64,000 nucleotides of DNA. Source: Saccharothrix obliqua. GTDB taxonomy: Bacteria > Actinomycetota > Actinomycetes > Mycobacteriales > Pseudonocardiaceae. The position numbers and the translations under genes were made by a program. The stretch spans positions 124,001 through 188,000 of the forward strand of contig NZ_JAHXGQ010000009.1 in assembly GCF_019375475.1 (NCBI RefSeq), read 5' to 3'. Under the pieces are notes generated by a model, which saw nothing but the letters and a program-made list of their open reading frames with translations, had not been told where the DNA came from and did not search any database. This document shows positions 34,259 to 43,134 of the stretch, piece by piece. How positions within the stretch are numbered: the first letter of the stretch is position 1; every line of letters starts with the position of its first letter.

Positions 34259-34292
34259 GACCGGGGGTACGACAATTCGGGGTTTGGGCTGG

Positions 34293-35402
34293 TCAGATGC
34301 CCTTTTTCAAGCACAGGGGGCAGGCCGGGGCGGACGGTTCGGCACCCGTCAGGTAGGGCTTGAGGTGGTGGGCGATGGCCCGCGCGAGGGTCGGTGGGAC
34401 GGCGTTGCCGATCTGCCGCGCGACCTCGATCTTGGTGCCGCACCACTCGAAGTCGTCCGGGAACGACTGGAGGCGGGCGGCCTCCAGGTGCGTGATGGGG
34501 CGGTCGACGCGGTGCCCGTGCTCACCCGGTTCCCACTGCGGGTGCAGGTACTGGCCCTTCTCGGGCTTGTAGAACTCGGTGCGGATGGTGAGCGACGGCT
34601 CGTCCCACCGCATCCGGCCCATGACGTCGGTGGTGCCGGTCTTCTTCTCCCGCCAGCAGCGCGGCAGCAGCTCGTCGGGCAGGTCGAACCGGCCGCCGCC
34701 CGGTGGCACGTGGCGGTAGCGCTCCAGCGACAGGGGTGTCGGTGTGCGGCCGATGTGCAGGTCGGGGCTCTTGTGCCGGCCCGGCAGGGTGACGCCGAAG
34801 AACTCCACCGACGATGTCGGCAGCGCCGTGGTCACGGGCACCTCGGGCAGGCCGTGGAGCACTTCGCGCACGGTGTGCCACCGTTGCCGCGGGTGGGTCG
34901 GTGTGGGCAGCGGGATGTGCCCGATGCGCGAGCCGATCACGATCGCGCGGCGGCGGCGTTGCGGCACGCCGAAATCGGCCGCCAGCAGGATGCCCGCGCT
35001 CAGCTCGTAGCCCTCGGTCTCGGCCTGGAGCAGGGCGAACTCGGTCGAGGACAGGAAGCGGTCGACGTTCTCGATCACGAACACCGCGGGCCGGGCCTTG
35101 CGGACGAACCGCAGGTACTCGCGCCACAGCGAGTTGCGCGGGTCGTTGACGTCGCGCGAGCCGAGGTTGGAGAACCCCTGGCACGGCGGGCCGCCCACGA
35201 TCACGTCGACGCGGGGTATCTCGTGGTCCGGGATCGACGCGATGTCCGACCAGCGCGTGTGGTCCTCGCCGAAGTTCGCGGCGTAGGTCGCCGCCGCGTG
35301 CAGGTCCCACTCGACCGACATGACGGGCCGGTACCCGCCCGCCGACGTGAACCCGGAGGTCATGCCCCCACAGCCGGCGAACAGGTCGATCATGGACAGC
35401 AC
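34293..35402 (-). CDS. dcm: C5-cytosine DNA methyltransferase
   Basis: A 369-aa DNA (cytosine-5) methyltransferase. Motif I is MIDLFAGCGGMTSGF, motif IV with the catalytic Cys is VIVGGPPCQGFSNLGS, motif VI is VFVIENVDRF, motif VIII is FGVPQRRRRAIVIG, and motifs IX-X read LEAARLQSFPDDFEW and IEVARQIGNAVPP. The target-recognition region lies at about residues 190-300. All catalytic elements are intact. The GTG at 35402 is 4 bp after the stop of the Vsr gene, so the two form an operon. Specificity cannot be read from sequence alone; Vsr linkage predicts methylation where deamination would cause T:G mismatches. Confidence 0.95.
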   Translation of the reverse strand: MLSMIDLFAGCGGMTSGFTSAGGYRPVMSVEWDLHAAATYAANFGEDHTRWSDIASIPDHEIPRVDVIVGGPPCQGFSNLGSRDVNDPRNSLWREYLRFVRKARPAVFVIENVDRFLSSTEFALLQAETEGYELSAGILLAADFGVPQRRRRAIVIGSRIGHIPLPTPTHPRQRWHTVREVLHGLPEVPVTTALPTSSVEFFGVTLPGRHKSPDLHIGRTPTPLSLERYRHVPPGGGRFDLPDELLPRCWREKKTGTTDVMGRMRWDEPSLTIRTEFYKPEKGQYLHPQWEPGEHGHRVDRPITHLEAARLQSFPDDFEWCGTKIEVARQIGNAVPPTLARAIAHHLKPYLTGAEPSAPACPLCLKKGI

Positions 35403-35406
35403 GGGC

Positions 35407-35850
35407 TCAGGCTAGCCCACCGCGGCGCGCGAGCACCGCCTCCCGGACCCGATCGGCCGCCTCGGTCGGGTTCTCGTGCTCCCAAACCCGGATCGCGAGC
35501 CAGCCCGCCTCGGCCAGCCGCTGGTCGGTGTTCGCGTCCCGCGCCTGGTTCGTCTCGATCTTCGTGCGCCAGAACTCCCGGTTGTTCTTGGGCCACGTGC
35601 CGTGCTCCGGGCACCCGTGCCAGAAGCAGCCGTCCACGAAGACCGCCACCTTGCTCGGGCCGAACACCACGTCGGCCTCCCGCCGGACCGCGCGCACCGG
35701 CCGCTGGTGGACCCGGTAGCGCAGGCCGAGCCGGTGCAGCTCGCGGCGCAACGCCACCTCGATCTCGGTGTCCTTGGACCGCTGCCTGCTCATCCTGGCG
35801 CGGACGTCGTCCGTGGTCTCCAGCTTCGGCACCGGGCCATGATGGCTCAC
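35407..35850 (-). CDS. vsr: Very-short-patch-repair endonuclease Vsr
   Basis: Nicks DNA at T:G mismatches made by deamination of 5-methylcytosine. The 147-aa protein has the Vsr core: MSRQRSKDTEIEVALRRELH, YRVHQRPVRAVRREADVVF, VAVFVDGCFWHGCPEHGTWP with the catalytic Asp, His and zinc-binding Cys, and NREFWRTKIETNQARD. The start was placed at GTG 35850 because it overlaps the preceding stop codon (GTGA), indicating coupling. A GTG at 35832 would remove six residues. It lies directly before the C5-methyltransferase, its functional partner. Confidence 0.95.
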   Translation of the reverse strand: MSHHGPVPKLETTDDVRARMSRQRSKDTEIEVALRRELHRLGLRYRVHQRPVRAVRREADVVFGPSKVAVFVDGCFWHGCPEHGTWPKNNREFWRTKIETNQARDANTDQRLAEAGWLAIRVWEHENPTEAADRVREAVLARRGGLA

Positions 35851-36575
35851 GACGGGTACAGGACGGCGCGCAGGCTCCGCACGGCCCGGTCGAGCTGCCG
35901 ACGGCTCGGCAACGCCACCGCGCCGACCTGCTCGGACTCGGTGAAACCCAGGTCGTGGAAGAAGAACGGCGGCATCGCGTGCACCAGCAGGTCGGCCGAC
36001 CGCTGCGGCCCGCCCCGCGGGTTCAGGATCAGCCGCTCCACCCACGCGTCGACCCGGAACACCACGTCCGCCAACGGGTGCACGCGCACGTCGAGCCCGT
36101 TGCGCCGCAGTTCGGCGACCACGTACGTGTGGCGCAGGAACGCGCTGAACTCGGTGACCACCTTGTGGTGCATGGCTTTCCGCGCCAGCGGTCGTTCGGC
36201 CCGTGCTCCGGCGATGGCCTCCTGCGCGGGTGTCCAGAGCATGGAGCGGGTGCGTTCGTCGGACTCGCAGAAGTCCCGGAACTCCGCCCACCCCGGTAAT
36301 CGGCCCAGCGTCTCCACCACGTGGTGGGCGACGTGCGTGAACGCGAAATCGGGTCGCCAGCCGCGGATGTCGAGGACGTCCGGTGGCGGGCCGGTGCGCG
36401 GGACCGTTATGCACGCCTCCACCACGTCCTGCGGCGTCACGCGGAGGACCACGTCGGCCTCGTGGTTCATGACCAGCGCCGCGACGTGCTTGTGGTCGCT
36501 GAACCAGCCGTTGAAGTGGAGCCGGGTCTCCTGGGTGACGTTGAAGATCCGGCGGACGTCGAGGGCGGTGGTCAT
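35847..36575 (-). CDS. Unknown protein of the Vsr-methyltransferase operon (candidate restriction factor)
   Basis: A 242-aa soluble protein with no signal or membrane segment. It was not matched to a family. Notable segments are VVLRVTPQDVVEACITVPR, VLDIRGWRPDFAFTHVAHHV, an Arg/Lys/His-rich middle (AERPLARKAMHHKVVTEF), and VRVHPLADVVFRVDAWVERL followed by QRSADLLVHAMPPFF. The Asp-rich strand pattern would fit a nuclease fold, but no complete PD-(D/E)xK motif was confirmed. It is the first gene of a coupled operon with vsr and the methyltransferase, the usual position of a restriction endonuclease or specificity factor. The ATG at 36575 lies 7 nt after a TAATCT box, so it is probably leaderless. 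Confidence 0.75.
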   Translation of the reverse strand: MTTALDVRRIFNVTQETRLHFNGWFSDHKHVAALVMNHEADVVLRVTPQDVVEACITVPRTGPPPDVLDIRGWRPDFAFTHVAHHVVETLGRLPGWAEFRDFCESDERTRSMLWTPAQEAIAGARAERPLARKAMHHKVVTEFSAFLRHTYVVAELRRNGLDVRVHPLADVVFRVDAWVERLILNPRGGPQRSADLLVHAMPPFFFHDLGFTESEQVGAVALPSRRQLDRAVRSLRAVLYPS

Positions 36576-36582
36576 GACGCAG

Positions 36583-36588
36583 AGATTA
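36583..36588 (-). promoter_or_regulatory. Leaderless -10 box for the Vsr-methyltransferase operon
   Basis: Minus-strand TAATCT, 7-nt spacer, ATG at 36575. It would drive the three-gene operon. Confidence 0.5.
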
Positions 36589-36638
36589 CGGACCGGCACC
36601 GACAGTCGGGGGAGTCGCAGGTCAGGACGGCCCGGCTC

Positions 36639-37757
36639 TCACGGGCGGTCGACGTCCAGGTCGGCGTGGTCGGCCGCCGCGCGGCCCGCGTCCCAGCCCG
36701 CCGCGCTGCGGACCGCGGTCGTCTTGGTGGTCGTGTTGGTGAACAGGGTGGTGAAGAGCTGGTCCACGGCCTTGCGGCGGGCGGCCAGCACGGGGAGCAG
36801 GCGATCGTCGGCGGTGGGCTCGTTGGCGGCCTTGAGGCGTTCGCCGATGCGGTGCGCGTAGGACAGCAGGAAGGACTTCCGGAACGCCAACGAGCGGGAT
36901 TCGGCGCCCTTGCGGGCCTTGTCGCCGGCCGCGACCATCGCCCGGGTCGCCTGCACCAGCAGGGACGCGGACAGCAGTTCCACGATCTCCAGGTCCAGTT
37001 CCTCGCCCACCAGGGCCACGAATCCCAGGTCGTAGACCACGGCACGGCAACGGTTCGCCTCGGCCACCACGTGCACGACCTGCGCCTTGCCGTCGAAGTA
37101 GCGCTTGTCCAGCCACAACCGGCGGGACGTCGTGGTCGCCGGCTCGTCCGGCATCCGCTCCAGGGCGTGCCGGGTGACGAGTTCCTGCGCCTTCGCCGAC
37201 AGGGCCTCCGCCTCGTCGGGGTACGGCGTGGACTCGGCCTTGGCGAGCAGGGAGCGGACGCGCTTGAGGATCTTCGGGGCGACGCTGTGGTGCGCGATGG
37301 CGGCCAGTGGCGTGCCGGGGCGGGGCGCGATCAGGGGCAGGGCGGGTAGGCCGTAGAGGGTGCCCAGCAACGACACGACGACTGCCACGGCGTCATCCGG
37401 CAGTTCGATGTGCCTGGTCGCCCACTGGTGCAGGTGGGATTCCGACTCGTCCCACCAGACCGTCGCCCCGATCTCCGCCAGTTGGTCACGCCAACGGGGG
37501 TCGAGCGCGGTGTAGGACGACGTGTTGCGGGCTATCGCGTCCACCAGGAACGACAGCGCGCGCTCGTCGTCGTTGCGGCGGACGACCTCGTACACGTCCA
37601 CGGGCAGCCAACCGTGGTCCCACAAGCGGTCCAGGGTTTCGTCCAGCGCGGTGCGCACCGCACCGTCCACTTCGGTCGGCGTGAGGCCGGCCGTGCGGGG
37701 CAGCGGCGCACGCCGGTTCGCCGCGGCTCGCCGGATCGCCTCACGCAGGGAGTTCAC
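36639..37757 (-). CDS. DUF2786-containing protein
   Basis: A 372-aa protein. The DUF2786 signature occurs as KILKRVRSLLAKAESTPYPD and EAEALSAKAQELVTRHAL, a helical region found in phage and actinobacterial proteins of unknown function. The N-terminal part (about residues 1-130) is helical with DRLWDHGWLPVDVYEVVRRN. A mostly alpha-helical C-terminal region includes FRKSFLLSYAHRIGERLKAA. There is no signal or membrane segment. It starts at GTG 37757, with GGGGAGA upstream. It sits 63 bp upstream of the restriction-like operon on the same strand and divergent from the 222-aa gene at 37828. Confidence 0.82.
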   Translation of the reverse strand: MNSLREAIRRAAANRRAPLPRTAGLTPTEVDGAVRTALDETLDRLWDHGWLPVDVYEVVRRNDDERALSFLVDAIARNTSSYTALDPRWRDQLAEIGATVWWDESESHLHQWATRHIELPDDAVAVVVSLLGTLYGLPALPLIAPRPGTPLAAIAHHSVAPKILKRVRSLLAKAESTPYPDEAEALSAKAQELVTRHALERMPDEPATTTSRRLWLDKRYFDGKAQVVHVVAEANRCRAVVYDLGFVALVGEELDLEIVELLSASLLVQATRAMVAAGDKARKGAESRSLAFRKSFLLSYAHRIGERLKAANEPTADDRLLPVLAARRKAVDQLFTTLFTNTTTKTTAVRSAAGWDAGRAAADHADLDVDRP

Positions 37758-37827
37758 GAGGGTGATTCTCCCCGGTGACGTGGTGTCGCTGCGGCCGGTA
37801 CGACGGGCGGCGTGCCAGCCTCGCGCG

Positions 37828-38496
37828 GTGAGCCGCCAGAAGCTGCGCCCGACGCGACGGCCGATCGTGGTGGTGCGCCGCCCGCAGGGGAGTCCGCTGA
37901 ACCCGGCGCAACGCGCCGTGGTCGACCGCTGCCGCGGCCTGCCGCAGCTCACCGACCCGTTGGCGGCGGAGTTGACGGTGAGCACCGCGGTGGCCGACGT
38001 CGTCGCCGACGAGGAGTTCTGGGCGGGGATCGTGACGCACGCGGTGTCCCTGCCGAGCCGGCGCAACCACCGGCTGTTGCAGGTCTTGGCAGCGTTGCTG
38101 ACGGGACGGCCGCGTGAGTGGGCGGCGGACGCCGTGTCCCCCGAACAACCACCGTTGACGGCCGGCTGCGCATGGGTCTGCGACCGTTCCGTCGATGCCG
38201 GTTACCTGGTGTTGTTGTGCGAGTACCGGTTCGTGGACGAGCACGGCATGGTGTTCATGATCGACGAGCTTTCCGGTGGCGTGGTGCGCAAGGCCTTCGT
38301 CGCCCGTGACGTGGCCTTGGCACGTGCACGGCTCGCCGGGTACGGGCCGTTGAGCGCCATCGGCGCCGAGGCCGCGCATTGGCTGCTCGCGAAATCGTAT
38401 GAACGCCTTGATCGGAACCCCGACGCGCGAGTCGACGCCGACGTGCGCCGCACCCGCCTGCTGGCGAACCGCCGGATCAGCCTGGCGTTCGGCTGA
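37828..38496 (+). CDS. Conserved hypothetical protein, 222 aa
   Basis: A 222-aa soluble protein. It begins VSRQKLRPTRRPIVVVRRPQ, and after a basic start has a helical part (PLAAELTVSTAVADVVAD) and a mixed alpha/beta part with LTAGCAWVCDRSVDAGYLVL, LLCEYRFVDEHGMVFMIDEL, and SGGVVRKAFVARDVALARARL. No family, signal or motif was recognised. It is divergent from the DUF2786 gene with a 70-bp gap, and the two are often seen together in my recollection of actinomycete genomes, though I cannot verify that here. The GTG at 37828 was chosen because the upstream in-frame part is antisense to DUF2786. Confidence 0.7.
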   Translation: MSRQKLRPTRRPIVVVRRPQGSPLNPAQRAVVDRCRGLPQLTDPLAAELTVSTAVADVVADEEFWAGIVTHAVSLPSRRNHRLLQVLAALLTGRPREWAADAVSPEQPPLTAGCAWVCDRSVDAGYLVLLCEYRFVDEHGMVFMIDELSGGVVRKAFVARDVALARARLAGYGPLSAIGAEAAHWLLAKSYERLDRNPDARVDADVRRTRLLANRRISLAFG

Positions 38497-38518
38497 TCAG
38501 CCGTGTTCCGCTGAGCCT

Positions 38519-38635
38519 TCAGTAGATCAGCGTGATCCACCCCACGACGACGCCGGTCAGGGTCGGAGACGTCACCGCGATGGTCACTGCCGCTCCGGCA
38601 GCCGCGACGGCGACGAACCTCATGATCTTCTGCAC
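38519..38635 (-). CDS. Tiny membrane protein (putative), 38 aa
   Basis: A 38-residue single-span protein starting VQKIMRFVAVAAAGAAVTIA and ending GVVVGWITLIY. The hydrophobic core has small residues and the N-terminus is basic. The GTG start at 38635 lies exactly 7 nt after a TACGCT box, the same leaderless layout used by recognised genes here. Its stop codon lies 23 bp from the convergent 222-aa gene. No family was recognised. Function unknown. Confidence 0.5.
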   Translation of the reverse strand: MQKIMRFVAVAAAGAAVTIAVTSPTLTGVVVGWITLIY

Positions 38636-38777
38636 GTCGGCGAGCGTAGGCCATGCCTGGTGGAATCCCGTCACGGGGGTGGGTCGAGCCGTCACCCGCT
38701 GGAGTCGCTGGGTGGTGGGCCGGGTAGGCGTCCGGTCCTGCCCGACTGCGTCGAGTAGCTCGGCCGAGCCGTTACCC

Positions 38778-41750
38778 CTACACTATTTGATCACGGTGAG
38801 TAACGTTCGTGCTGGTGGTATTGATCAGTTTGCCCGCCGGTATGCGTGGATCCGGGATCACGTGCGCGCGCAACGCTTCCAGGTGTTCCACGATGAGGTT
38901 GCCTTCGACGCTGTCCGCGCCGAGCAACTGGAGCGCATCGGACCAGCGCTGTGCCGCGGCATCGGTGTCACCGAGCGCTACCAACGCATGGCCGGCCACG
39001 TGCTGCGCCCGTGCCCGGCCGTGCACCGGGTCGTCGCCCAACTCCGCGGCCAGTTCGACGGCGCGTTCGGCGTGCGCCAGGACTTGGGTGTAGGCGCCCC
39101 GGTCGTACTCCACCTCCGCCAAAGCGGTGAGCGTTTCGACGATGCGGGCCCGGTCGCCGCCCGCCTCGGTGACCGCCAGCGCCGCCTGGAGTCGCTGCAA
39201 CGCCTCGTCGGCGCGCCCGTGCCGATGCAAGATGATGCCGATTTGGTAGAGGGCAACACCTTCGCCGTGTTGTTGACCGATGGACTGCCAGACCGTGCGG
39301 GCCCGGGCGTAGAAGCCCAGTGCCATGTCGTCGCGCTCGAGACGGCGGTGGGCCAGGCCGAGTTGGGACAGGGCGGCTCCCTCGAGCGATCGCATCCCCA
39401 GTCGTTGGGCGGTGCGCAAGACCCGGTCGAACAAGGTGATCGCCCGGTCGATCCGGCCGCACTCCAGGTACACCCCCGCGACGTTGTGCTCCGTCATCCC
39501 CTCCAGATCCGGTCTGTTCAGCTCGCGCACCGCGATCAGGCACTCGTCGTACGCGTTGATCGCCTCCTCGACCCGGCCCAGTCGCAGCAAGGTGGTCCCC
39601 GTATTGGCCAACGTGCCCCATTGCGCTTCCCGGTCACGGAGCAGCAGTGCCGCCTTGTGCGCCGCGTAGAGGCAGACCAGCAGGTCAGAGTGGTAGCCGA
39701 GCCGGTCGAACGCGGCGTGCAGGTTCGCGGCGAGGCGCCAGGAATGCTCGTGCAGGTTGCACCGCACGGCATGAGGCACCGCTGCGACCAGGTTGGCCCT
39801 CTCCTTGACGAACCACTCCAGGGCCGCTTGGACGCTGTCGAACGGCGCTGCCTCCGGCACGCCGGCCAGCGGGCGCTCCGCCGCGCGATCCGGCACGAGC
39901 TTTCGGCACGCGGCCACCGCCTTGCCGAGGTAGTGGTTGAACATGCCGCCCAGGGCGGCCTTGATCTGCCCGGCGTCCTCGTGACGCAGCAGGTCGACGG
40001 CGTACCCGTGCAGCAGGTCGTGCAGTCGGAAGCGCTTGGCGGTGCCGTGCTGGAGCAGGTTCGCCTTGGTCAGGCGCCGCAGGTGGCGGCTTGCGGCGCT
40101 CTCCGCTTCGCCGATGAGCGCGCCGGCCACGCCCACGTCGAACTCGGTCGTCGGGTGCAGCCCGAGCAGCCGGAACACCCGCGCGGTGTCGGCGGGCAGT
40201 GCCCGGTAGGACCAGGAGAACGCGGCGGGCAAAGTGGCGTCCGCGTCGTCGGCGTCGTCCAGGGAACCGAGGACACCGAGTCCCTCCTGCTCGCGGAACT
40301 CCGCGACGAGGTCCGCGATGGCGGTCTCCGGTCGGTCCGCCACGTGCTGGGCGATGATCCGCAGCGCCAGCGCGAGGCCGTCGGAGAGGGACGCCAGTTC
40401 GGCCACGGCCGCCGGGGCCTCGTCGGCGCGCTGGGTGCCGATCACGCCGCGGAGCAGGGCGGCGGACTCCACCGGTGACAGCCGCGGTACGTGGACGACC
40501 TGCGCGTCATCGCGCACCGGTAGGCCGAGCGGTCGAGTGCGGGTCGTGATGATCGTGAAGCACGAGGTGGTGGCGTCGAGGATGGGGCGGACCTGGGTGC
40601 TGTCCCGGGCGTTGTCCAGCACCAGGAGCACGCGCTTGCCGGCGAGGGCCTGCCGCAACCGGTTGCGGCGGTCGACGGCGGAGGTCGGGACGGGCCGGGT
40701 GTCCAGCTTGGCCAGCAGGATGCCGAGCACGTCGTCCGTCGCCGGTGCGGTACCGGGGCCGAAACCCTGGAGGTCCACCACGACCTGTCCGTCGGGGAAC
40801 CGGTGCGCCTGTCGGTGCGCCCAGCGGACCGCCAGCCGTGACTTGCCGATCCCCGGCATCCCGTGCAGGACGACGACCTGCTGGTCGCCCGCGTCGAGCA
40901 CCGAGTCCAACCGCGCGAGGAGGTCTTGGCGGCCGGTGAAGTTCGCGCCGTCGCGCGGGAGGTCCCTGGGCACGAGGTGGACCCTGGTGTCGGGCACCGG
41001 GTCCGCGCCCGACTGCTTGCGCAGCAGGTCGCGGTAGACCCGCCGCAGCTCCGGGCCGGGCTCGGCACCGGTGAGTTCGACCAGGCGCTCGCGGAATTCG
41101 CTGTGCGCCTGGAACGCCTCCACGTGCTTGCCCGACCTGTCGAGCGATTGGATGTAGAGCCGGGCGAACGTCTCGTCGGTCGCGTGGGCGCGGCTCAGCC
41201 GGCCTGCGTCGCCGAGCACCTCGACGTGCTCACCCAGTTGCAGCCTGCTGTCCAGCAGAGTGTGCCAGGCGATGCGCAAGTCGAATCTTTCCATCTGGTC
41301 GCGGCAATGGTCGGCCCATGGCCCCTCGAGTTCGTCGAGCGGTCGGCCCCGCCATAACGAGAGTGCTTCCACGAGAACTGTCTTGGCGGTCCGGTGGTCT
41401 GCGGCGGCAGCCGCCGCACGGCCTCTTTCCGCTAATTTGCGGAAGCGGTGGTAGTCGATCAGATCCGAATCCAGTTCCAGTCGGTACGCTTCGCCCTCGC
41501 GGGCTATCCGTCCTTTCCAGTCGGTCTCGTCGAGCACTTTTCGCAGCCTGCTGACCAGTGGCTGGAGTCGAGTGCGGATGAGGTCCGGGACCTCGATGCG
41601 CCACAGCGTCCGCCCGATGTCCGTCACCTGGACCGGGTGGCCCACGTGGTACAGCAACAATGCGAGCAGGCCACGTTGCTTGGTGCCGCCGAGATTGATC
41701 TCATTCCGTTCGGTGTGTAATCGAGTCTTGCCGAGGATCTTGAATTCCAC
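38778..41750 (-). CDS. SARP/AfsR-type regulator with NB-ARC ATPase and TPR repeats
   Basis: A 990-aa transcriptional activator of the AfsR architecture. Residues 1-90 are an OmpR-like winged helix (ILGKTRLHTERNEINLGGTK). Residues 95-245 are a BTAD domain (LELDSDLIDYHRFRKLAERG, LYIQSLDRSGKHVEAF). The STAND NTPase follows with P-loop VVVLHGMPGIGKSRLAVRWA, Walker B RVLLVLDNARDSTQV and sensor segment FTIITTRTRPLGLP. About 350 C-terminal residues are TPR-like helices (GTTLLRLGRVEEAINAYDEC). Such proteins often control antibiotic clusters or development. The start GTG 41750 has GGGAG upstream. No biosynthetic cluster is adjacent, so its target is unclear. Confidence 0.93.
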   Translation of the reverse strand: MEFKILGKTRLHTERNEINLGGTKQRGLLALLLYHVGHPVQVTDIGRTLWRIEVPDLIRTRLQPLVSRLRKVLDETDWKGRIAREGEAYRLELDSDLIDYHRFRKLAERGRAAAAAADHRTAKTVLVEALSLWRGRPLDELEGPWADHCRDQMERFDLRIAWHTLLDSRLQLGEHVEVLGDAGRLSRAHATDETFARLYIQSLDRSGKHVEAFQAHSEFRERLVELTGAEPGPELRRVYRDLLRKQSGADPVPDTRVHLVPRDLPRDGANFTGRQDLLARLDSVLDAGDQQVVVLHGMPGIGKSRLAVRWAHRQAHRFPDGQVVVDLQGFGPGTAPATDDVLGILLAKLDTRPVPTSAVDRRNRLRQALAGKRVLLVLDNARDSTQVRPILDATTSCFTIITTRTRPLGLPVRDDAQVVHVPRLSPVESAALLRGVIGTQRADEAPAAVAELASLSDGLALALRIIAQHVADRPETAIADLVAEFREQEGLGVLGSLDDADDADATLPAAFSWSYRALPADTARVFRLLGLHPTTEFDVGVAGALIGEAESAASRHLRRLTKANLLQHGTAKRFRLHDLLHGYAVDLLRHEDAGQIKAALGGMFNHYLGKAVAACRKLVPDRAAERPLAGVPEAAPFDSVQAALEWFVKERANLVAAVPHAVRCNLHEHSWRLAANLHAAFDRLGYHSDLLVCLYAAHKAALLLRDREAQWGTLANTGTTLLRLGRVEEAINAYDECLIAVRELNRPDLEGMTEHNVAGVYLECGRIDRAITLFDRVLRTAQRLGMRSLEGAALSQLGLAHRRLERDDMALGFYARARTVWQSIGQQHGEGVALYQIGIILHRHGRADEALQRLQAALAVTEAGGDRARIVETLTALAEVEYDRGAYTQVLAHAERAVELAAELGDDPVHGRARAQHVAGHALVALGDTDAAAQRWSDALQLLGADSVEGNLIVEHLEALRAHVIPDPRIPAGKLINTTSTNVTHRDQIV

Positions 41751-41943
41751 CAGCGTCTCCCTTCGCCGGCGGGGCGCCGCGGAAAGTCAGTGTGGAGCAG
41801 CGCGCCGCGATTCCGCAGCCGAGTCGGGGTTATTGCTCCGGTTCGGGGACGGGGGGCCGTCGATCGGCCGTGCAAGTGGACTGCAAGTTCTCCGGCAAAC
41901 CCGACCACGACTCTTGTCCCACCGGAGCGGGAGGGGGAACCGC

Positions 41944-43134
41944 ATGAGCGGTGCGGAATGGTTGCGGGTGCCGGTCGGGATCGACGCGAGCCGATGGGTC
42001 ACCAGGGGGAAGAGTCGGGACGTGCTGGCCCTGGTGCACACCGTCACCAGTGGCCAGCGGGTGTTGGAGGCGGTGGAGATGATCGAGAGCGACCTGCGCG
42101 TGCAGGTCACGTTCAGCCGTGCGCCGGACACGTTCTCCATGGGTGTGGACGAGTTCCTGCGCAGCGTGCGGGGTGTGGTGCTGCCGTGGGAGCAGGCGAG
42201 CCGTGAGCGGTTCGACCTGGCGTTGACCGCGTCTTACGGGTCGCTGCACATGGTGCACGCGCCGATCGTGCTCATGCCGCACGGCGCGGGCTACGGGAAG
42301 TCGGTGTCCACGGCCGGTCCACCGCAGGTCTACGGCCTGGACGCCCAGCGGCTGCTGCACAACGGCGAGGTGTTGCCCGCCGCGCTGGTGTTGTCGCACG
42401 AGCACCAACGCGACGTGTTGCGCAGGCAGTGCCCGGAGGCGTTGGACGTCGCGGTCGTGGCGGGCGATCCCTGCTACGACCGGATGGTGGCGAGCCTGCC
42501 CCGGAGGGACGACTACCGGGCGGCCCTGGGCGTCACGGCGGGGGAGCGGCTGGTGGTGGTCACGTCCACGTGGGGCTTGGACTCGCTGTTCGCGCGCTTC
42601 GAGGACCTGCTGCCCCGGTTGCTGGAACAACTCGGGGGCCAGGGGTTCCGGGTCGCGGCGATGCTGCACCCGGCCGCGTGGTCCGCGCACGGCGTGCGTC
42701 AGGTGGAGGCGTGGCTCGCCGACTGCCGGGACGCCGGTCTGGTGCTGGTGGGCCCCGGCTTCGACTGGCGTGCGGCGGTGGTGGCCGCGGACGACGTGAT
42801 CGCCGACCACGGTTCGGTCGGGGTGTACGCGGCGGCGCTCGGGACGCCGGTGCTGCTCGCCGACGCGGCGATGGCCGCCGTGCTGGGCGACGGCTCCGCG
42901 CAGGAACTGCTGCGCCGGTCGGCGCCGCGGCTCGCGCTCGACCGGCCGGTGGCGCCCCAGCTCGAGGCCGCCGCGCGTGGCGCGCCGGACCTCGCCGGGC
43001 CGGTCCGGGACCGCCTCACGTCCTGCCCGGGTCGGTCCGCCGCCGAGTTGCGGCGTGCCGTGTACCGGTTGCTCGACCTGCCCGAACCGGGGCGGCACCG
43101 GGCGTTGACGCCGGTCGAGGCGGTGCGGTGGTGA
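41944..43134 (+). CDS. GT-B-like (CDP-glycerol glycerophosphotransferase-like) protein
   Basis: A 396-aa cytoplasmic protein with two Rossmann-like halves. The N-terminal half has VLALVHTVTSGQRVLEAVEM, DLRVQVTFSRAPDTFSMGV and IVLMPHGAGYGKSVSTAG. The second half has LVVVTSTWGLDSLFARFEDL, GFRVAAMLHPAAWSAHGV, and the signature VIADHGSVGVYAAALGTPVL, resembling the nucleotide-sugar or CDP-glycerol site of GT-B enzymes. True teichoic polymerases are membrane-associated, so the real reaction is uncertain. The ATG at 41944 is preceded by GGAGGGGG. The stop overlaps a small downstream gene (GTGA). It is divergent from the SARP regulator and convergent with the STAND NTPase. Confidence 0.75.
   Translation: MSGAEWLRVPVGIDASRWVTRGKSRDVLALVHTVTSGQRVLEAVEMIESDLRVQVTFSRAPDTFSMGVDEFLRSVRGVVLPWEQASRERFDLALTASYGSLHMVHAPIVLMPHGAGYGKSVSTAGPPQVYGLDAQRLLHNGEVLPAALVLSHEHQRDVLRRQCPEALDVAVVAGDPCYDRMVASLPRRDDYRAALGVTAGERLVVVTSTWGLDSLFARFEDLLPRLLEQLGGQGFRVAAMLHPAAWSAHGVRQVEAWLADCRDAGLVLVGPGFDWRAAVVAADDVIADHGSVGVYAAALGTPVLLADAAMAAVLGDGSAQELLRRSAPRLALDRPVAPQLEAAARGAPDLAGPVRDRLTSCPGRSAAELRRAVYRLLDLPEPGRHRALTPVEAVRW

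Noticed and set aside
38778-41750. Biosynthetic gene cluster driven by the SARP regulator
   Set aside because: No PKS, NRPS, terpene or RiPP enzymes lie within the window on either side; the regulator stands without a cluster.
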